From positions 310,001 through 374,000 of the forward strand of contig NZ_RSEJ01000001.1 of assembly GCF_009910675.1 (NCBI RefSeq): DNA of 64,000 nucleotides, given 5' to 3'. The notes beneath the pieces are model-generated. The model was given only the letters and a program-made list of their open reading frames with translations. It ran no database searches and was not told the origin of the DNA. Positions within the stretch are counted from its first letter, which is position 1. Each line of letters begins with the position of its first letter. Positions 25,927 to 35,643 of this stretch are shown here, piece after piece. The position numbers and the translations under genes are program-made. The stretch is from Photobacterium alginatilyticum. Its GTDB lineage: Bacteria > Pseudomonadota > Gammaproteobacteria > Enterobacterales > Vibrionaceae.

Positions 25927-28020
25927 TTAAGCACGGATTTCAGGCACGGTGTATGTAATTTCGTCGGCGAGTAGGGTTGCAATGTCATTCGCTTCTTGCT
26001 CGATTTGGCCTGGCTCTTTTTTGTTCATTTCGTAGACTAAACCGCCACGGAATGGAGGGAAACCAGTGCCGTAAATCATGGCTAAGTCAGCATCTTCCTC
26101 CGAGGCAATAATGCCTTCATTCAATGCACGTTTGGCTTCAAACATCATTGGTAGCAGCAATGCATTGATAATTTCTTCTTCGGTTAGCTCAAGTTTACCT
26201 GTCGGTTTAATGAGCTCCATCGCTTTGTTATTAAGTGTTTTAACCGGACGGCCTCGGCGGTCTGTTGACCAAGTGTAGAAGCCTTCCCCGTTTTTTTGTC
26301 CCAGAAGGCTGTTCTCTACCAACGCCTGGACGATGTTGTTTTCTGGCAGGGGCATGTGAGAATAGTTCTGCGACATAAGCTCCAGAACATGCGCAGATGT
26401 GTCCAGACCGACAACATCAATCAGCTCGGCAGGTCCCATCGGCATACCGTACTTTTTCATCGTTTTTTCGACAAAGACGAAGTCGGCACCTTTTGCTAGC
26501 AAATTAGAATATGCACGCATATAAGGCGTTAGAATACGGTTGACAAAAAAGCCGGCACAGTCGTTGATGACAATGGGGGTTTTGCCAATTTGCTGAACAT
26601 ATGCAACAGCTCTTTTGACTGTCTCTTCACTGGTCTGCTTACCACGAATCACTTCAACCAGCGGCATTTTATTCACAGGGTTGAAGAAATGGATCCCAAT
26701 GAAGTTTTCTGGTCGCGTGAGAGATTTTGCTAATTGAGTGATGCTAATAGTTGAAGTGTTTGATGCAATAATAGCGTTATCCATTGCTGCATCTTCACAC
26801 TGCTTCAGTACGATGCTTTTGACTTTAGGATCTTCCACAACAGCTTCAATTACCATGTCTGAGTTTTTCAACGACTCGTTTGTCAGCGTTGGTATGATGT
26901 TGTTTAGCGCGGTAGCCGCTTTACTGAAGTTAAGTTTTCCGCGTTTTACTGGTTTTTCAAGTAGATTAACTGCAGTACTCAAACCAAGGTCGAGACCAGC
27001 CTGATTGATATCTTTTAGAGGTACGCGAATGCCTTTGGTTGCATTCGTGTGAGCGATGCCACCACCCATAATACCAGCGCCAATAACAGCACATTCAGTT
27101 GTTTTCTCACCGGCGAGTTTCTTTGTTTTGCTCTTAATGCCAAGATCTGCGAGGTATACATGACACATAGCAGCAGAGTGACCAGTGTTAATCAGACGCT
27201 CTACCACACCTGTAATTTCGTTCTTCAGAGCGTCTTCACGGGTAAGCTTCGCCGATTGCTCGATAATATCTACAATAGTCATAGGTGCTGGGTAGTTTGG
27301 ACCCGCAGCTTTACCTATCATACCTTTTGCAATAGCAATGGACATTTGAAGCTCATAGGCAGAAAGGGGTAATTTCCCGGTTTTTGCCGCCCGGACTACT
27401 TGGTAATCTCGCTTGCCGTCGGTGCATTCGTTAATCATGTCAATAGCTGCAGCCATCGAATGCTCAGTATCGACAATGCCATTAACAAAACCATCTTTAA
27501 GCGCTTTGTCAGCCTTAAAGTTTCGCCCTGATGTCAGCCAAGATAGCGACGTGTCCAAACCAACTAAACGTGGCATGCGAGTGGTTCCGCCCATACCAGG
27601 AAGAATACCGATTTTTACTTCCGGAAAACCGACTGAGAGAGTTGGCGTACCGATACGGAAGTCAGTAGAAAGGGCAAATTCAGCACCACCACCGTAGCAA
27701 TGACCTTTAATAATGGTGATTGTAGGGAACGGTAGATCTTCTAGTTTATTGTAAGCTGCGTGGGTATAAGCGAGGTGATCACCAGCACCGCCTTTAAATA
27801 ATGGTGTAAATTCGTTGATGTCAGCACCGTAGGCAAAGTTGTCTGATGAACTTGTAACGACCAAACCTTTAATATTTTCTTCAAGTGCAAGTCCGTCAAG
27901 AAGCGAATGCAATTCTGTAATGACAGCTTTAGACATTAGGCGAGCAGGCGAGATAAAATCTAGTACTGCGATGTTATTTTCATTTTTTGTGAGAATAAAA
28001 TGAGTGCCGTTAAACAACAT
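25927..28020 (-). CDS. FadB-like multifunctional enoyl-CoA hydratase / 3-hydroxyacyl-CoA dehydrogenase
   Basis: I take ATG 28020 (AGGAT upstream) as the start, giving 697 residues; the frame opens at 28059. The N-terminal crotonase domain has IKGHCYGGGAEFAL and VGFPEVKIGILPGMGG with the two active-site Glu. An NAD-binding 3-hydroxyacyl-CoA dehydrogenase domain follows (CAVIGAGIMGGGIA, GIHFFNPVNKM). This is the alpha subunit of a FadBA-type complex. It carries out the hydratase and dehydrogenase steps between enoyl-CoA and 3-ketoacyl-CoA. Gene order is FadB-FadA as in the classical operon. Confidence 0.93.
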   Translation of the reverse strand: MLFNGTHFILTKNENNIAVLDFISPARLMSKAVITELHSLLDGLALEENIKGLVVTSSSDNFAYGADINEFTPLFKGGAGDHLAYTHAAYNKLEDLPFPTITIIKGHCYGGGAEFALSTDFRIGTPTLSVGFPEVKIGILPGMGGTTRMPRLVGLDTSLSWLTSGRNFKADKALKDGFVNGIVDTEHSMAAAIDMINECTDGKRDYQVVRAAKTGKLPLSAYELQMSIAIAKGMIGKAAGPNYPAPMTIVDIIEQSAKLTREDALKNEITGVVERLINTGHSAAMCHVYLADLGIKSKTKKLAGEKTTECAVIGAGIMGGGIAHTNATKGIRVPLKDINQAGLDLGLSTAVNLLEKPVKRGKLNFSKAATALNNIIPTLTNESLKNSDMVIEAVVEDPKVKSIVLKQCEDAAMDNAIIASNTSTISITQLAKSLTRPENFIGIHFFNPVNKMPLVEVIRGKQTSEETVKRAVAYVQQIGKTPIVINDCAGFFVNRILTPYMRAYSNLLAKGADFVFVEKTMKKYGMPMGPAELIDVVGLDTSAHVLELMSQNYSHMPLPENNIVQALVENSLLGQKNGEGFYTWSTDRRGRPVKTLNNKAMELIKPTGKLELTEEEIINALLLPMMFEAKRALNEGIIASEEDADLAMIYGTGFPPFRGGLVYEMNKKEPGQIEQEANDIATLLADEITYTVPEIRA

Positions 28021-28081
28021 ATTAATATCCTTTATATCTTCGTGATAATAAAGGGGCATAAGCCCCTTTAGCGGGTAGGGG

Positions 28082-29359
28082 TTAGTGAATCAAACCGTAT
28101 TTTTTGGCTTGTTCTCTTAAGCTTTCACGTAGCTCTGGGTGAGCGATACTGATTAATAGCTCAGCACGTTCTTCATAAGATTTATTCATGAGTCGAGCGG
28201 CACCATACTCAGTCACAATGTAGTCAACATCTGAACGTAAATAGGTAATTGGTGTACCCTCTGGGAAACCAAGCATGATATTAGAAACAAGCTCACCGTT
28301 TTTGTTTTCGTAGGCTGACTTCAGCGCAACAATGGATTTGCCGCCTTTAGACATTCGGGCTGCTCGGGCAAAGTCATATGCTCCTCCGGTTCCCGAAATT
28401 TGTCGATGACCCATACCTTCAGCTGTAATTTGACCGGTTAGGTCGACAGCAATACAGGTGTTGACTGAGGTGAAGTTGTCATGCTGCGAAACTAAGTAAG
28501 GGTCGGTTACTTCGTAGCACGGATCGATAATTAAATTGTCTGCGGAGTTTAGGTAGTCAATGAGGTTTTGATCACCCATTGCCAATGTACAAGTGACGTC
28601 TACGTTAGGATCTACAGCCCCAGCTTGAATAAGCTCTACCATTGAGCTTGTTAGCATTTCTGTGTGAATCTTGATGTTCTTCTTATTTTTCAGAGCGTAG
28701 CCAACAGCGTTTGAAATAGAGCCAATACCAATCTGAAGCGTACAGCCATCTTCGACAAGATCAGCAACGATATTACCAATTTGCTTATCGAGATCACTTG
28801 TCGTTTCGGTAGGAATGGCAATCAGAGGCACTTTAGTTGAAGTAATCATGTCCGCTTCATCAACATGGATATAGTTACGGAATCCACCACAGTGCGGTAC
28901 ATTTTCATTTACGACTAAGATGACTTTTTCAGCGTTTTGAGCAAAAACATGTGAGCCTATGCCGCCAATTGGACCGAGACTGCAAAAACCTTCATCATTA
29001 GGTGGAGAAACTTCTAACACGGCAACATTTGGGTTCATTTCGATAAATAGCTCTTTCATGCAGCTATAATGTGTTGTGTTTAGCTCCATATTGCCCAATG
29101 GGCGCATAGCACGCTCTAATGGTCCTAGAAATAGGCTCTTGTAGAAAATACGACCTTTATAAGCAGGAGACATAAATTCTTGTTTTGGGTTTAAAACCAT
29201 CCCACCCAGTACTTCAACATCCTTGAGATTTTCGCTCATTTTTTCAAGAGTTGTAACGAATTCATAAGAGATGCCTGTTGCACCACCAATCCATACACGA
29301 TCACCAGATTTAATTTCAGCAACTGCTTGGGTCATAGGTACAATATTTAAATCTTTCAT
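28082..29359 (-). CDS. acetyl-CoA hydrolase/transferase family CoA-transferase
   Basis: A 425-residue protein of the family that includes 4-hydroxybutyrate and butyryl-CoA:acetate CoA-transferases. Features are GIGSISNAVG (CoA loop), IHTEML with the probable catalytic Glu234, and GTGGAYDFARAARMSKGGKS near 335-355. It would exchange CoA between a short-chain acid and acetyl-CoA. Position two in the operon, after the enoyl reductase, suggests it releases the saturated acid or activates an incoming one. The exact acyl chain is unknown. Confidence 0.88.
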   Translation of the reverse strand: MKDLNIVPMTQAVAEIKSGDRVWIGGATGISYEFVTTLEKMSENLKDVEVLGGMVLNPKQEFMSPAYKGRIFYKSLFLGPLERAMRPLGNMELNTTHYSCMKELFIEMNPNVAVLEVSPPNDEGFCSLGPIGGIGSHVFAQNAEKVILVVNENVPHCGGFRNYIHVDEADMITSTKVPLIAIPTETTSDLDKQIGNIVADLVEDGCTLQIGIGSISNAVGYALKNKKNIKIHTEMLTSSMVELIQAGAVDPNVDVTCTLAMGDQNLIDYLNSADNLIIDPCYEVTDPYLVSQHDNFTSVNTCIAVDLTGQITAEGMGHRQISGTGGAYDFARAARMSKGGKSIVALKSAYENKNGELVSNIMLGFPEGTPITYLRSDVDYIVTEYGAARLMNKSYEERAELLISIAHPELRESLREQAKKYGLIH

Positions 29360-29408
29360 AATGTTTGCTCGTCGTAGATATAATATTTAGCGAATAAAAT
29401 GTTTCTGG

Positions 29409-30569
29409 TTAGTTGTAATCAACGCCGTCAACTTCGAATCCATTAATTTGGTAAAATTCCTTTCTGTAGCTTTCATAATCACCTACATTTGGATCTTTAT
29501 AATTTGTAGGTGTGATTTGTTTAATCATCTCCTTAATTTTATTTTGTACTTCAGGGTTAAGTTCGAAATTATCAGCTCGAATTAATCGTTGTTCATCAGT
29601 TGGTGTGCCGTTCGGGTTATATAAGAATTCATTAATAATTCGATGCATGTGCTGTGCGGTTGTTTCATCCTCGCCGCGCGCCTTCAGCTCCTTGATTAAC
29701 GCAAGAACATAAGTAGATAATCCAGGAATAAAGACCGACGCCTTGGATACAATCGCTTTGCATACTGCTACGTAAGCATGTCCATTGATATCCGACAGCT
29801 TCGAATCCAGCGTATCAGCAGTTGCATGCAGGTGTTCCTTCGCTTTTCCTAGTGTGCCGCCAAAATAGACCGGATAGGTAATATCAGAACCAATATAGGA
29901 ATAAGCGATGGTCTTGAATCCTGGTGCTAATACGCCTGCGGTTTTTAAGACATCGATCCACTCATGCCAGTCTTCACCACCCATGACTTTAACGGTACCT
30001 TCAATTTCCTCGTCCGTTGCTGGTTCAAGTGTGACGGGAACCATCGCTTCCGGTTCAAAGCTAATAAAGTTACCCGTAAATGGTGTACCTGTTGTTTTTA
30101 GTACAGATTTCCATTTCCCATCACCGTTTGGCTTAGGTCGAACACCTGTAGCAAGGCTATACACTAGGCAATCAATCTGCCCGAAGTTGTCGCGAATGAA
30201 GTTGATGACCTTCTCACGCATATCGGCATTGAAGGCATCACCAATAAAGTCCTCAGCAATGAGTCCTTCTTCCTTTGCAAACTTTTGGAAAGCAAGGTTA
30301 TTATGAAAGCCTGCAGTTCCCGAATCTTTTTCTGTTGATGGTCGCTCGTAAGACACATTGAGAGTATTGGCACCACCACCGAAAGCCAGTGAAATACGCG
30401 ACGCGAGACCTAACCCTGAGGAACCACCTAGCACTAATACATTTTTAGGAGCATTTTTAATTGGAGAACTGTTCTTAACATCATTTATTTGCTGCTGAAC
30501 GATCGCTTTACACCCTTCTGGATGGCAATTAGCGGCAACAACACCCTTTACAATTTTTATTTTATTCAA
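29409..30569 (-). CDS. trans-2-enoyl-CoA reductase / FabV-type enoyl reductase
   Basis: A 386-residue protein of the Ter/FabV family: KGVVAANCHPEGCKA at the N-terminus, the nucleotide loop VLVLGGSSGLGLASR, KVMGGEDWHEW and the catalytic Tyr235-x8-Lys244 (YFGGTLGKAK). It ends FEVDGVDYN, like the Treponema Ter C-terminus. These enzymes reduce enoyl-CoA or enoyl-ACP with NADH, essentially irreversibly. As the first gene of an operon with thiolase, FadB-like and CoA-transferase, an enoyl-CoA role is more likely than lipid synthesis; housekeeping FabV is the alternative. Confidence 0.9.
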   Translation of the reverse strand: MNKIKIVKGVVAANCHPEGCKAIVQQQINDVKNSSPIKNAPKNVLVLGGSSGLGLASRISLAFGGGANTLNVSYERPSTEKDSGTAGFHNNLAFQKFAKEEGLIAEDFIGDAFNADMREKVINFIRDNFGQIDCLVYSLATGVRPKPNGDGKWKSVLKTTGTPFTGNFISFEPEAMVPVTLEPATDEEIEGTVKVMGGEDWHEWIDVLKTAGVLAPGFKTIAYSYIGSDITYPVYFGGTLGKAKEHLHATADTLDSKLSDINGHAYVAVCKAIVSKASVFIPGLSTYVLALIKELKARGEDETTAQHMHRIINEFLYNPNGTPTDEQRLIRADNFELNPEVQNKIKEMIKQITPTNYKDPNVGDYESYRKEFYQINGFEVDGVDYN

Positions 30570-31170
30570 AATAAAGCCTCTGAAATAAAGTATGGGTAAA
30601 TTACATGCAAATTTAAATCAAATATTTAATGACAAAGATGAAATAACTGCATTTATATAAACATGTACATTCAACAATAAATATGACGAGTGTCTCATTT
30701 TGTTTTTGGTGGCATAAGGGGGCAAGCATCTGGCACCAAAAGACAACAAGGTTGTGCACGGTATTGCATTTGTTTGTAAATGTAAAATACCACCTAGAAG
30801 ATGGTTAATAATCATATAAATTGTTGTTTGTTATTGATATCTTGTGCTTTTAACACTATATAATGACGAGTTTGATATTGGCTTGACTAAAAATATAAGG
30901 TGTTTTTTACTTGGGATGACAATGTTGAGAGGTGATTTAAAGTCAACAATCAAAGGACCTAAAGCAGTCTAAATAGCTTCGATTGTCTATTTATTGATCT
31001 ATTATGAATAAAGCGTAGTTGAAATTAATCAAATCGAGAAATTCGAGTGTTAAGCTATTGAGTGCGTATATACATGTGCACAAAGCTAAAATATGTCTGC
31101 GTTTTATGGAGGGAAAGTAGAAATAAAACATGATAATTACTTCTACTTAAATAGTGATTTTAAGATTAAA
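30570..31170. other. 601-bp upstream region of the Ter/CoA-transferase operon
   Basis: No gene is visible. The region holds the operon promoter on the minus strand, an inverted repeat TTTTGGTG (30704-30711) / CACCAAAA (30734-30741) about 140 bp before the start codon, and an FNR-like site at 31019-31032. It is long for a promoter, so an extended 5' leader is possible. Confidence 0.5.
31019..31032. promoter_or_regulatory. FNR-like binding site upstream of the Ter operon
   Basis: TTGAAATTAATCAA matches the FNR consensus TTGAT-N4-ATCAA at 9 of 10 positions. It is about 450 bp upstream of the enoyl-reductase start, farther than usual, and such matches occur by chance in AT-rich DNA. Confidence 0.3.
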
Positions 31171-32046
31171 TCATTCTTCAACAAAATACTTTTGAAGTGC
31201 ATTCAGTTTTGCCGTATTACGGAGATGCGGAAGATAGATCATATACATGTTTATTTTTTTTAAAGGATAGTCTGCTAATATTTGAACCAATCGCCCATTT
31301 TTTAAAGCGTCGGTTATTTGTGAAGTTGGCTGGAGTGTAATGCCTGCGCCTTCTAAAGCTGCATTGAGAATTGCTTGTCCACTGTTTATGGCTAACCGAG
31401 ATGCGATTTCTGGTGTGTAAAGCTTTTCGCCATCGGTAAATCGCCAATGTTTACTATTTTTACCTAGTCTGTTTTCTAGGCACTGATGATGGACTAACTC
31501 ATTTGGATGCTGTGGTGTACCGTACCGATCGAGATAACATGGGGAAGCACAGGCAATCAATGAATAGCTTCTGATTCTTTGTGCAATGAAAGATTCATAA
31601 CCTTGTGTATGATCACTGAAAATAATGTCATAGCTCTCTTCTGATAAGTCGATCGGTTGATTGGTTAGGCATATATCGACATTCATTTTTGGGTAGTCGT
31701 TGTGGAATTTAGCTATTATCGGTGCAAGTATGCTGATACCAAAATTGACACTGGATGCAATATTCAGTTTACCGGATGGTTCATTTATCGTTCGATGGAT
31801 ATCTTCTTCAGCGGCACGTAGCTCTGCAAGGATATTTTTGCATCGGTGGTAATAATGCTCGCCAGCAGTTGTCAGGCTTTGGCTTCGAGTCGACTTATAC
31901 AGTAATTTGGTGCCCAGCAATGCCTCCAGCCCACGAACATGTTTGCCAACCATTTGCGCGCTAAGATTTTTCTCTTCAGCGACAGATGCAAATGAGCCGC
32001 ATTCTACAGCCCTGACGAAGATTTCGATACTGGTCAATCGGTCCAT
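31171..32046 (-). CDS. LysR-family transcriptional regulator
   Basis: A 291-residue protein with an N-terminal helix-turn-helix (IFVRAVECGSFASVAEEKNL ... LLYKSTRSQSLTTAG) and an effector domain, of the CrgA/YafC-like group with the opening MDRLTSIEIF. It is co-directional with and upstream of the Ter operon, 600 bp away. It is a possible regulator of that operon, although LysR targets are more often divergent. Confidence 0.9.
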   Translation of the reverse strand: MDRLTSIEIFVRAVECGSFASVAEEKNLSAQMVGKHVRGLEALLGTKLLYKSTRSQSLTTAGEHYYHRCKNILAELRAAEEDIHRTINEPSGKLNIASSVNFGISILAPIIAKFHNDYPKMNVDICLTNQPIDLSEESYDIIFSDHTQGYESFIAQRIRSYSLIACASPCYLDRYGTPQHPNELVHHQCLENRLGKNSKHWRFTDGEKLYTPEIASRLAINSGQAILNAALEGAGITLQPTSQITDALKNGRLVQILADYPLKKINMYMIYLPHLRNTAKLNALQKYFVEE

Positions 32047-32931
32047 TACTATCCTCTATTGATGTTCGTTATCTATTGTAAATGGAAAAAATAATAGGTT
32101 CTTATTGGAAACTATCAGTTTCGACTGTCTTCTGTATTAATATATTTATCATTATTGAAACTGCGAATAATATCACGTTTGTACTGCAGAGGTGAAAGGT
32201 AAACATGGACTTCACATACATGAGCGTGAGTATTGGAACATTGTGATGAATATAGTTGAATGAAACCTGAATCGCCCCGACAAAGGGGGAAATAATCTGA
32301 ATGACAAGGCGCGGTTGGCCAATGATAAGAACTGACGAAAGATATATAAGGTAAGGTGCATATAGTTAGTCGTAATCTGCTTTGACACTGTTGGTGGATA
32401 AGTTTGCAGTGTTATGTCTGAAGAGGTGCAAGGGTTGCATTAATGAAAAATTATGATGAATATCAATCGATGTTGTTAGAGGCTTAAAGATATAAGTAAA
32501 CCGATGATACTGATAAGAGTAGAATAAAGACTACTTTTCTTTAAGTGACCAACTTATTTGAAGATGCCTTAATAATTCTGTCTGATAAAACTAAACTATC
32601 GGGAGAGCTGAGTTGTATTCAATAGTAAGAAAATAAATTAAACCAGCACAAATTTATCTTATTCAATATGCTCATAGTGTCAACTCAAATTATGTCATTT
32701 TCTCTTTAGATGAAGAATAGGTATTGTATATTTATTAAGTGTTGGTAACGGTTAAGCGAGTCGCTGAGGATATCAAAAAGATTATCGATGAAATATTATC
32801 TGCAAATTGTAACATGATTTTTATTGTGGTTTCATTAGTATGCAAGACTATGTGTTTTAATAAATGTAGTGGTTATGAGTTTATCCGGCGGCTTATTATT
32901 TATCAAATGAGTTCGTTAAAATGAGGCTTAT
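32047..32931. other. intergenic region, 885 bp
   Basis: This is a long AT-rich gap between the LysR gene (minus) and the DUF2860 gene (plus), with no conserved coding frame. One 13-codon frame at 32205-32246 (MDFTYMSVSIGTL) has a very strong ribosome-binding site (AGAGGTGAAAGG) and could be a leader peptide, but nothing downstream supports it. Confidence 0.4.
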
Positions 32932-33951
32932 ATGTACAAGTGTTATTTAGTTATAGGGTGTTTGGTTATTTCTTGTTTTGTACAGGCAAATCCATTTTCT
33001 ATTCCGCAAGATACTGGTTGGTCAGGTTTCTTCATGGCTGGTGGAGGTTATACAAATTATAAATCAAACTATTATACTGGGCCAGATGGCGAAGAACAGG
33101 TGGTTAATATATCCGGGAAACCTAATTCACAGGGTGTTTTTACACCGAGTTTTAATGTGGATATCCGCTATACTTTTGCTGAGAGTCGAACACAACTTTT
33201 TTTGGGTAGCTTGATTCAAGATGTTGTTCGATTTGATTATACTCAACAACTTGGTATTCGACAGCAAATTGGTAACAAAGGTGTTATCTCCGGAAGTTTT
33301 GTTTTCTCTGCTATGCCGGGAGAGGTATGGCAAGACCCTTATGAGACGAATGTTGAGCGTGATGATACTGATCGCAAATCCCATGGGGGGCGATTGGCGT
33401 GGAGTGACATATTAGGCAGTAAAGTAAACCTTACATACACCTATCGAAATATAGATGTCGATAAGGAACGAAGTGGTCACAGTTTAGTGGGAAAAACTAT
33501 TAAAGGTAACTCGATTACAGAAAATGAAATTTCAAAGCTTGATCGAAATGGGACTATTTCTCAGTCTGAAATTTCGTATTATTGGACTTTGTCGAATCAA
33601 AAGACATTGACACCTGCTTTCATCTACAAGATAGCTGACATAGATGGTGTAGCTGAAAAGTATCATAGTGTTGGTATTAAAATGACATATAGTTATACGA
33701 CACAACACTGGTCTATTGTACAGAATTTGTATGTAAGCAAAAGTGATTTTGATAGCGAAAATCCATTATATTCTCGAAAAGCTGATGCAAAGGATTTTGG
33801 TATCAGTGCATTATTATTTAAGCATAAACTCTTTGGGTACTCGGCACTAAGTGGTTTTATTAGTGGAGTTTATGCTAAATCAAACTCAGATATAAATTTC
33901 CGTGATGCCGAGCTTTTCTCCATAAGTACAGGGTTTCTTTATCATTTTTAG
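32932..33951 (+). CDS. DUF2860-like outer-membrane protein
   Basis: A 339-residue protein with a signal peptide ending near VQA-N (residue 20). The mature N-terminus IPQDTGWSGFFMAGGGYTNY with a following DGEEQVVNISGKP matches the DUF2860 pattern of Vibrionaceae surface proteins. The chain is built of alternating beta-strand segments and ends in GFLYHF, the C-terminal aromatic of BAM-inserted barrels. It stands alone; the next gene is convergent. Role unknown. Confidence 0.72.
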   Translation: MYKCYLVIGCLVISCFVQANPFSIPQDTGWSGFFMAGGGYTNYKSNYYTGPDGEEQVVNISGKPNSQGVFTPSFNVDIRYTFAESRTQLFLGSLIQDVVRFDYTQQLGIRQQIGNKGVISGSFVFSAMPGEVWQDPYETNVERDDTDRKSHGGRLAWSDILGSKVNLTYTYRNIDVDKERSGHSLVGKTIKGNSITENEISKLDRNGTISQSEISYYWTLSNQKTLTPAFIYKIADIDGVAEKYHSVGIKMTYSYTTQHWSIVQNLYVSKSDFDSENPLYSRKADAKDFGISALLFKHKLFGYSALSGFISGVYAKSNSDINFRDAELFSISTGFLYHF

Positions 33952-33999
33952 AATGATACTTGTTGCATTATTGTCGTTCTTATAGGTGTTAACTTTGCT

Positions 34000-34941
34000 T
34001 TAGTGACTCTTTAGTGTGTTCTTCGGGTATTCACCAAACATTTTAAAATAGTCTTTACTAAAACGACCTTGATTAATGACACCGTACAGGTTTAACACCT
34101 GAGTGATGTTTATACAATTTTTAAAAGTTAATTCCTGCCTAATCATATACATGCGTCTAATCGTCAAATACTGCTTAGGTGTAACGGAAAGTAACTGTTT
34201 AAAGGCATACTCTAATGTTCTGATGCTGCAATAACATTGCTCTGCTATATCTGGCACTGACAGGAAGATGTTATTATTGCTGTTAATGTATTCAAGCGCT
34301 CTTGTAACTATTGCATGGCGTTTATTGTATGGGATTTTTGTTTTCTTTAGTTCATCTTTATTGTTTATAAAGAGTATTCTTATTGCGTTGGCGATATAGC
34401 ATTGTATGTCCAATACGGCCATTTCGGATAGGCTATCGCTGTGTTTGAGTGAATAGTCGATGTTTCTGAACAGCTGTTTTTTGAAATTTTGATACGAATT
34501 AAAATTTGTCTTCCCTGATCTTATGATCTCAGACTTTTGTATCAATGAAGAATGTAAATCATGGCCTAAATGTTTAGCCAAGAATTTACTATCAATACTA
34601 AAATGGTAGCCATTTAATTCTTGCTCAAATAAAGCGATAATCTCTTCTGATGGTGGCATAATGTACAAGCTATCATCGGCATTGACTTGTATGCCATTAA
34701 CTTTTATGGCGGTGTCATTGTTAGGAATGGTAAATGCGAAATGCTCACTTTGACAAACACCATGAAACATGGCTTGCTCTCCAATACTAATTCTTGACAA
34801 CATAACCTTCGGAAACATAACCAACTCATTGGAAAAATTGAAAGTGCGTCCAGATAATTGTTTTACAGTTTGATCAAGATGAGATAAGGAAGCAGCAAAC
34901 TGCTCAATATCATTATGACTAAGAGAATCTTTTATAATCAT
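34000..34941 (-). CDS. AraC-family regulator, EutR-like
   Basis: I prefer ATG 34941 (313 residues); a TTG at 35016 with GGTGG upstream is also possible. The C-terminal ~100 residues form the AraC DNA-binding domain (VPDIAEQCYCSIRTLEYAFK, then VTPKQYLTIRRMY). The N-terminal domain resembles that of EutR-type regulators, which sense a small metabolite. Its 5' side faces the first copy of the TGTACAAAATGCGCAA motif, and further copies lie before the next genes. It is the natural candidate to bind them; this is inference. Confidence 0.85.
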   Translation of the reverse strand: MIIKDSLSHNDIEQFAASLSHLDQTVKQLSGRTFNFSNELVMFPKVMLSRISIGEQAMFHGVCQSEHFAFTIPNNDTAIKVNGIQVNADDSLYIMPPSEEIIALFEQELNGYHFSIDSKFLAKHLGHDLHSSLIQKSEIIRSGKTNFNSYQNFKKQLFRNIDYSLKHSDSLSEMAVLDIQCYIANAIRILFINNKDELKKTKIPYNKRHAIVTRALEYINSNNNIFLSVPDIAEQCYCSIRTLEYAFKQLLSVTPKQYLTIRRMYMIRQELTFKNCINITQVLNLYGVINQGRFSKDYFKMFGEYPKNTLKSH

Positions 34942-35144
34942 TTTTATGTTGTTAGTACCAAAGTTGGTATCTGTTTTTTTTGGAATGAATGTCACACTAT
35001 TATATGTAAAAAGCAATGTCCACCGCTTAATTATTATTTTGTGAAATACGGTTTAGGCATAAAAATGTCTGTCAAAATAGTTCATGATGTATATCTTTGA
35101 ATTATAGATAAAAATTGATAATGATTGTTTATGTCTTGGGGAAA

Positions 35145-35160
35145 TGTACAAAATGCGCAA
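35145..35160 (+). promoter_or_regulatory. repeat motif copy 1 (TGTACAAAATGCGCAA)
   Basis: Identical in 16 of 16 bases to copy 2. It lies 129 bp upstream of the TTG and 204 bp upstream of the ATG candidate start of the AraC gene. It contains two 6-bp palindromes, TGTACA and TGCGCA, three bases apart. Confidence 0.62.
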
Positions 35161-35438
35161 TTTTGTTTGCGTTATTTGTTTTATTGTTTGTTTGCAATGC
35201 TTTAGTTAAATTGGTTATTTGTGTGATGATAGTACATTTTTAGATATTATTTGTCATACTTTTAAGTGGAGCGGTGATAATTTTTCGATGTGTTAGATAT
35301 TGTATGATATATATTTTATTGATGTATTTCGTTCAACGATTGATATGTGATCAGATAAGATTTAACTTAATAAACCATGAGAATAACCGTAAATGATAAT
35401 TACACGCATGTAATAAAATTCCGCTCTCAATAGAGCAT

Positions 35439-35454
35439 TGTACAAAATGCGCAA
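35439..35454 (+). promoter_or_regulatory. repeat motif copy 2 (TGTACAAAATGCGCAA)
   Basis: Exact second copy, 97 bp before the start of the 30-residue microprotein and about 45 bp ahead of its TATAAT. Confidence 0.62.
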
Positions 35455-35550
35455 TTCCACGTTAAGCCATATATTGCTTGTATGATGTGTGGTAATTTTA
35501 TAATTGTAATCTTAAAGCACAGCAATATTTTGTAAAAGTCAAGGAAAGCC

Positions 35551-35643
35551 ATGAGCGTAGACATCATTCAACTAATTATTGATACATTAGAGATGGCTGT
35601 GTTTTATTTTCTTCTCGCTTATGCCTTTATAGAAATATTATAA
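35551..35643 (+). CDS. 30-residue membrane microprotein
   Basis: ATG 35551 follows an AAGGAAAG ribosome-binding site at the right distance and opens a 30-codon frame ending in TAA. The peptide begins MSVDIIQLIIDTL and continues as a hydrophobic helix long enough to cross the membrane (about residues 14-30), with acidic residues in the N-terminal part. It has its own upstream motif copy and TATAAT. Its first 13 residues share the pattern M-x-[VI]-D-I-x-Q-L-x-[IV]-[DE]-x-L with the microprotein at 39784. No known family is recognised. Confidence 0.6.
   Translation: MSVDIIQLIIDTLEMAVFYFLLAYAFIEIL

Larger units (their letters stand above)
34942..35550. other. AT-rich control region with two motif copies
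   Basis: About 610 bp between the AraC gene and the microprotein gene. It holds motif copies 1 and 2 and a TATAAT at 35499-35504 that could be the -10 box of the microprotein gene. I see no other coding frame. Confidence 0.45.

Noticed and set aside
32739-32924. 61-codon frame just upstream of the DUF2860 gene
   Set aside because: No ribosome-binding site, no domain and atypical composition; probably promoter DNA.
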